This document shows positions 60,144-64,000 of a DNA stretch of 64,000 nucleotides, one piece after another. The notes below the pieces were generated by a model, which did not search any database, was not told the origin of the DNA, and saw only the letters and a program-made list of their open reading frames with translations. Positions within the stretch are counted from its first letter, which is position 1. The number at the start of each line of letters is the position of its first letter. The translations under genes and the position numbers were made by a program. This DNA is from Microbacterium sp. AG1240. Lineage in GTDB: Bacteria; Actinomycetota; Actinomycetes; Actinomycetales; Microbacteriaceae. Where the stretch lies: the NCBI RefSeq assembly GCF_003635115.1, contig NZ_RBXJ01000003.1:259324-323323 (forward strand), given 5' to 3'.

Positions 60144-61355
60144 ATGAACGCCATGACATCCGAAGCCACCAGGGTCGCCGCAGCGCGGCCCGCACCCTCG
60201 CCCGACCTCACGGCCGACGAGATGGTCGCCGCCGCCGAGGCGATGATCCCCCTGCTGAGGGAGCGGGCGGCCGACGTCGATGCCGATCGCCGCATCTCCG
60301 CCGACACCTACCGTCGTCTGGGGGACGCCGGGTTCTTCCACATGCTGAAGCCGAAGAAGTACGGCGGCCTCGAACTGAGCGAGCACGAGCACGCCCGGGT
60401 GGCCATGAACCTCGCGCGCGGTTGCACGTCGACCGCGTGGGTCTTCAGCATCCTGAGTTCCGACAACACCGCGATCCTGGCCTTTCCCGAAGAGGTCCAG
60501 GATGAGATCTGGGGCCCCGACACGTTCGCGACCCTGGCGGGCAACACCAACATGAACCCGAAGGCCGTCGCCAAGAGGGTGCCCGGCGGGTACCGCCTCA
60601 CCGGGCAGTGGGGGTTCTGCAGCGGCTCGGACTTCTCGGAGTGGTTGATCTTCAACGCCCCCGCGGGCGACGACGGGGAAGGGCACATGTTCGTGCTCCC
60701 GCATTCCGACGCGGAGACCATCGACGACTGGTATCCCACAGGTATGCGCGGCACGGGAAGCCGCACCATGTCGGTCACCGACGTCTTCGTCCCCGAGCAC
60801 CGCGTGCAGCTGGCGAAGGACACCGTGCACAAGCTCAAGGAGCGGCGTGCGCTCCACCCGACCTTCGACACGATGTGGGCGACGTGGCCGTCGAACGGCC
60901 GGTTCCCGTTCGCGTCGTGCGCGGTCGGGGCGGCCTGGGGGGCGGCGGAGCACTTCGCCGAGACGGTCGGCACCAGCACCCGCGTCGCGAACGCCCTCGG
61001 CGGGGCCGTGCGTCTGAGCGAATCGGACTACGTCGCCTCCGAGTTCGCCCAGGCGCAGGGAGACACCGAGATGGCCCGACTCCTCATCGAGAAGCGCAGT
61101 CTGCAGGCCTCCGAGCGAGCCAGGGCCCGCGTCGAGTCCACCGAGGCGGAGGTCGCACGAGATCTGCGCGACAACGCCCTCTCGACCCGGACGGCGCTGC
61201 GCAGCGTTCAGCAGATCTTCTCCCTCGTCGGGGCGAGAGCGGGCAATGCGTCACACCCGGTGTCGCGGGCGAAGCGGGATGTCGAGATGATCTCGCACCA
61301 CGTCACGCTCAACTGGCGTCAGGGAGCGGTGCGCTACCTGTCCGCCGTGTCCTGA
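60144..61355 (+). CDS. Two-component flavin-dependent monooxygenase, oxygenase subunit (acyl-CoA-dehydrogenase fold)
   Basis: A 403-residue protein of the acyl-CoA dehydrogenase superfamily, group D hydroxylase branch (like HsaA or the C2 component of p-hydroxyphenylacetate hydroxylase). Conserved parts are GFFHMLKPKKYGG, GCTSTAWVFSILSSDNTAI, the GGYRLTGQWGFCSGSDFSEWLIF region, and WYPTGMRGTGSRTMSVTDVFVPEHR. The catalytic base of true dehydrogenases is not evident. Reduced flavin would come from the reductase at 56382. It hydroxylates an unknown aromatic compound. ATG 60144 follows GGAGAGG. Confidence 0.85.
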   Translation: MNAMTSEATRVAAARPAPSPDLTADEMVAAAEAMIPLLRERAADVDADRRISADTYRRLGDAGFFHMLKPKKYGGLELSEHEHARVAMNLARGCTSTAWVFSILSSDNTAILAFPEEVQDEIWGPDTFATLAGNTNMNPKAVAKRVPGGYRLTGQWGFCSGSDFSEWLIFNAPAGDDGEGHMFVLPHSDAETIDDWYPTGMRGTGSRTMSVTDVFVPEHRVQLAKDTVHKLKERRALHPTFDTMWATWPSNGRFPFASCAVGAAWGAAEHFAETVGTSTRVANALGGAVRLSESDYVASEFAQAQGDTEMARLLIEKRSLQASERARARVESTEAEVARDLRDNALSTRTALRSVQQIFSLVGARAGNASHPVSRAKRDVEMISHHVTLNWRQGAVRYLSAVS

Positions 61356-61442
61356 AGGCCGCCCCGGGGCGAGGGGGCGGCGGCGTCCGACGCCCCCTCG
61401 GTAGAATGGGACGGATCTGTGCCATCGACGCGAGGAGCGCCC

Positions 61443-62729
61443 ATGCCTGGAATCGTCATCGTCGGAGTCCAGTGGGGCGACGAAGGCAAGGGGAAGGCGA
61501 CCGACCTCCTCGGCGAACGCACCGACTGGGTCGTGAAGTTCAACGGCGGCAACAACGCCGGGCACACCGTCGTCATCGGCGACGAGAAGTACGCCCTGCA
61601 CCTGCTGCCCTCGGGCATCCTCTCGCCCGGGGTCATCCCGGTCATCGGCAACGGCGTCGTGGTCGACCTCGAGGTGCTGTTCTACGAGCTCGAGGCCCTC
61701 AACGCCCGAGGCCTCGACACGTCGCGTCTGCGCGTCAGCGCCAACGCCCACGTCATCACCCAGTACCACCGCACGCTCGACAAGGTCACGGAGCGCTTCC
61801 TCGGGAAGCGTCAGATCGGAACGACAGGCCGCGGCATCGGCCCGGCCTACGCCGACAAGATCAACCGCGTCGGCATCCGCGTGCAGGACCTCTTCGACGA
61901 GAACATCCTGCGGCAGAAGGTCGAGGGCGCCCTCGACGGCAAGAACCACCTGCTGGTCAAGGTCTTCAACCGTCGCTCGATCGCCGTCGACGAGATCGTC
62001 GAAGACCTGCTGTCCTACGCCGAGCGGCTGCGGCCCATGGTCGCCGACACCTCGCTGCTGCTGAACGAGGCGCTCGACGCCGGCGAGGTCGTGGTCTTCG
62101 AGGGCGGTCAGGCCACCATGCTCGACGTCGACCACGGCACCTACCCCTTCGTCACGTCGTCGTCGGCCACGGCCGGCGGCGCGGCGACCGGCGCCGGCGT
62201 CGGACCCAACCGTCTCGACCGCATCGTCGGCATCGTGAAGGCCTACACGACCCGCGTCGGCTCGGGCCCGTTCCCCACCGAGCTCTTCGACGAGCAGGGC
62301 GAGTGGCTGCGCTCGCGCGGTTTCGAATTCGGCACCACCACCGGGCGTCCTCGCCGGGTGGGCTGGTACGACGCTCCGATCACGCGGTACGCGACGCGCA
62401 TCAACGGCATCACCGACCTGGTGCTCACGAAGCTCGACATCCTCTCGGGTCTCGAGCAGATCCCCGTGTGCGTCGCCTACGACGTCGACGGGGTGCGCTT
62501 CGACGAGGTGCCGGTGAGCCAGACCGACTTCCACCACGCGAAGCCGATCCTCGAGTACTTCCCCGGCTGGAAGAGCGACATCTCGGGTGCCCGCACCTTC
62601 GACGACCTCCCGCGGGAGGCCCAGGACTACGTGCTCGCGCTGGAGGGCATGAGCGGCACGCGCATCTCGGTCATCGGAGTCGGCGCCGCCCGCGACGCCG
62701 TGATCGTGCGCGCGCCTCTGGTCGACTGA
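61443..62729 (+). CDS. purA: Adenylosuccinate synthetase
   Basis: A 428-residue enzyme forming adenylosuccinate from IMP, aspartate and GTP in AMP synthesis. The GTP-binding P-loop variant GDEGKGK is at about 11-17 with NGGNNAGHT at 37-45; IMP-site RGIGPAY; and switch [24 protein letters not shown] 61443 has GAGGAG upstream; TAGAATG near 61403 is a likely -10. The stop shares TGATG with the next gene. Confidence 0.97.
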   Translation: MPGIVIVGVQWGDEGKGKATDLLGERTDWVVKFNGGNNAGHTVVIGDEKYALHLLPSGILSPGVIPVIGNGVVVDLEVLFYELEALNARGLDTSRLRVSANAHVITQYHRTLDKVTERFLGKRQIGTTGRGIGPAYADKINRVGIRVQDLFDENILRQKVEGALDGKNHLLVKVFNRRSIAVDEIVEDLLSYAERLRPMVADTSLLLNEALDAGEVVVFEGGQATMLDVDHGTYPFVTSSSATAGGAATGAGVGPNRLDRIVGIVKAYTTRVGSGPFPTELFDEQGEWLRSRGFEFGTTTGRPRRVGWYDAPITRYATRINGITDLVLTKLDILSGLEQIPVCVAYDVDGVRFDEVPVSQTDFHHAKPILEYFPGWKSDISGARTFDDLPREAQDYVLALEGMSGTRISVIGVGAARDAVIVRAPLVD

Positions 62730-63934
62730 TGCGCCTCTGGGTCGGCGGGTACTCCGCGAGCGGCAAGGGCGAAGCCGACGGCATCGGACTGCTGCAGGCG
62801 GGCGAGGCCGACTCGCCCTGGGCCTCCGGCCCGCTCGGGCTGGGGCCGACGGCCGTCGTCGCTCCCGGCTCGCCCTCGTGGATCGCCCGTCACCCCTCGC
62901 TCGACGTTCTCTACGCCGCCCTCGAGGCCGACGGCACGGTGCAGGCGTACCGTCTCACCGGCGAGACGACCCTCGCGCGCCACGGCCGCCCCGTCGAGGC
63001 GGGCTCGGCGGTCTGCCACGTCGGCGTCTCACCCGACGGCGCGTTCCTCCTCGCGAGCTGCTGGAACGACGGGCGCGTCGTGCGGATGGCGCTGGATGCG
63101 GAGGGACGGCCCTCGTCGCCATGGATCGCCCCCGCCGCGAACGATCCGTTCGGCCCCGACGCCCCGGTGGCGGCCGCCTCTTCGCCGGTGAGCGACCTCG
63201 CCGCCGCGACCCGCGCCCTCCGGGAGGCCGCGGGAACGGAGTTCGCGCATCTCGTTCCGGACCACGACGAGCCGGACGCGGCGGAGCCCTCGCCGGCGCT
63301 CGACGGCGCAGCATCCGACGACGTCTCCGAGCCGCGTCCCTCCCGGGCGCACCAGAGCGTCTTCCTCGGCGGAGGCCTCGTGGCCACCACCGACATGGGG
63401 CTCGACCTCGTACGTTTCTGGCGGGCGACGACGGGCGGGCTCCGGCTGGTGCAGGAGGTCGTGCTGCCCCGGGGAAGCGGCCCTCGGCACACCGTCTGGC
63501 ATCCGAGCGGGCATCTGTACGTGCTCACCGAGCTCAGTTGCGAGGTGTTCGCCCTGCGCGCGGGCGTCGACGGGGTGTGGCGCATCGTCTCCGGTGTCTC
63601 GCTGTCGCCCGACGTGCAGCTCGGTTCGGACACCGCGGCCGAGATCACCCCCAGCCACGACCGCGGGATGCTCTACGCGGGTGTGCGCGGCAGCGACGCC
63701 CTCGGCGTCGTGCGCATCACCGGAGACGGCAGCGGTCTCGTGCCGCTCGCTTTCGTCGAGGCGGGCACGCATTGGCCGCGCAACCACGTCGTGGTGCGCG
63801 ACACCGTCCTCGTCGCCGGTCAGCGGGCGAGCGAGGTCGTCTCGCTCCTCATCGACGAGCGCACCGGCATTCCCGGGAGGGTGCGTCACCGCACGGCGGC
63901 TCCGACCCCGACCTGCCTGCTGCCGACGCGCTGA
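62729..63934 (+). CDS. Lactonase-family beta-propeller protein (6-phosphogluconolactonase-like)
   Basis: A 401-residue protein. The N-terminal LWVGGYSASGKGEADGIGLLQAG, blade motifs such as HPSLDVLYAALEADGTVQAYRL and GSGPRHTVWHPSGHLYVLTE, and the C-terminal WPRNHVVVRDTVLVAGQRASEVVSL fit the seven-bladed YbhE/lactonase family. A disordered acidic insert occupies about 140-205. Possible role is hydrolysis of 6-phosphogluconolactone or another sugar lactone. Coupled to purA (TGATG), perhaps for expression only. Confidence 0.8.
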   Translation: MRLWVGGYSASGKGEADGIGLLQAGEADSPWASGPLGLGPTAVVAPGSPSWIARHPSLDVLYAALEADGTVQAYRLTGETTLARHGRPVEAGSAVCHVGVSPDGAFLLASCWNDGRVVRMALDAEGRPSSPWIAPAANDPFGPDAPVAAASSPVSDLAAATRALREAAGTEFAHLVPDHDEPDAAEPSPALDGAASDDVSEPRPSRAHQSVFLGGGLVATTDMGLDLVRFWRATTGGLRLVQEVVLPRGSGPRHTVWHPSGHLYVLTELSCEVFALRAGVDGVWRIVSGVSLSPDVQLGSDTAAEITPSHDRGMLYAGVRGSDALGVVRITGDGSGLVPLAFVEAGTHWPRNHVVVRDTVLVAGQRASEVVSLLIDERTGIPGRVRHRTAAPTPTCLLPTR

Positions 63935-64000
63935 CCGACCGTCGGAGATTCGCGCGAAGGATCGGACGATCCGCCCCGAACGCTCCGACCGCGGTGAGGT
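63935..64000. other. Window end, non-coding
   Basis: The last 66 bases after the lactonase-family stop. Contains GATTCGCGCGAAGGATCGGACGATCC-like sequence without an obvious gene start. Confidence 0.5.

Overview
The window looks like chromosomal DNA of a high-GC actinobacterium of the Microbacteriaceae, most like Microbacterium. This is inferred from strong G/C bias at third codon positions, the actinobacterial mismatch endonuclease NucS, the MrpA-B fusion form of the Mrp antiporter, many GTG starts with 4-bp gene overlaps, and the style of the neighbouring genes. There are about 60 protein genes. No rRNA, tRNA, CRISPR array, integrase or transposase was seen.

Left part (1-10 kb): a glycan/sugar catabolic locus. 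It holds a GH2 beta-mannosidase (cut by the window edge), a ROK regulator, a complete non-phosphorylating L-fucose pathway (mutarotase, aldo/keto reductase, lactonase, L-fuconate dehydratase, SDR dehydrogenase, FAH-type hydrolase), a FadR-type GntR regulator, and nagB-nagA. A 16-bp palindromic box occurs three times, before the fuconate dehydratase/FAH divergon, before gntR and before nagB. This suggests one GntR regulon covering fucose and GlcNAc-6-P use, as expected for core-fucosylated N-glycan or similar glycan breakdown.

10-16 kb: a class III lanthipeptide locus. A LanKC synthetase is followed by a 40-residue precursor gene with two perfect S-x2-S-x3-C labionin motifs, a hairpin terminator, and an upstream NarL-type two-component system. 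A 16-bp perfect palindrome before lanKC recurs, imperfectly, beyond the lan terminator. Behind it lies a ~700-bp hairpin-rich stretch with a 39-codon ORF.

16-25 kb: cold-shock protein, MFS transporter, LysR regulator, and a tightly overlapping operon of extradiol dioxygenase, two FAH-family hydrolases, cyclase-family hydrolase, FAD monooxygenase and ACMSD-like amidohydrolase. This is a meta-cleavage aromatic pathway of unknown substrate.

25-32 kb: a frameshifted HAD phosphatase, nucS, a Sap/GAP membrane protein, a second NarL-type two-component system, and an MFS/LacI divergon with a palindromic operator. 32-38.4 kb: mrpACDEFG cation/proton antiporter with 4-bp overlaps throughout. 38.4-41.7 kb: a YhgE/Pip-like membrane protein, a degenerate ABC-ATPase-like protein and TetR. 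41.7-44.8 kb: argG, a WYL regulator and a small VOC protein.

44.8-49.1 kb: a ChvE/MmsAB-type sugar ABC transporter behind a LacI-like GGGAGCGCTCCC box. 49.1-50.6 kb: a cyclophilin lipoprotein, then three copies of a ~95-bp element with 13-bp terminal inverted repeats. 50.5-56.3 kb: a peptide/nickel-type ABC transporter and a DUF1684 protein. 56.4-61.4 kb: an aromatic-type two-component monooxygenase system (flavin reductase fused to an IclR-like effector domain, orphan amide/aromatic-type binding protein, LysR, acyl-CoA-dehydrogenase-fold oxygenase). 61.4-64 kb: purA and a beta-propeller lactonase-family protein.
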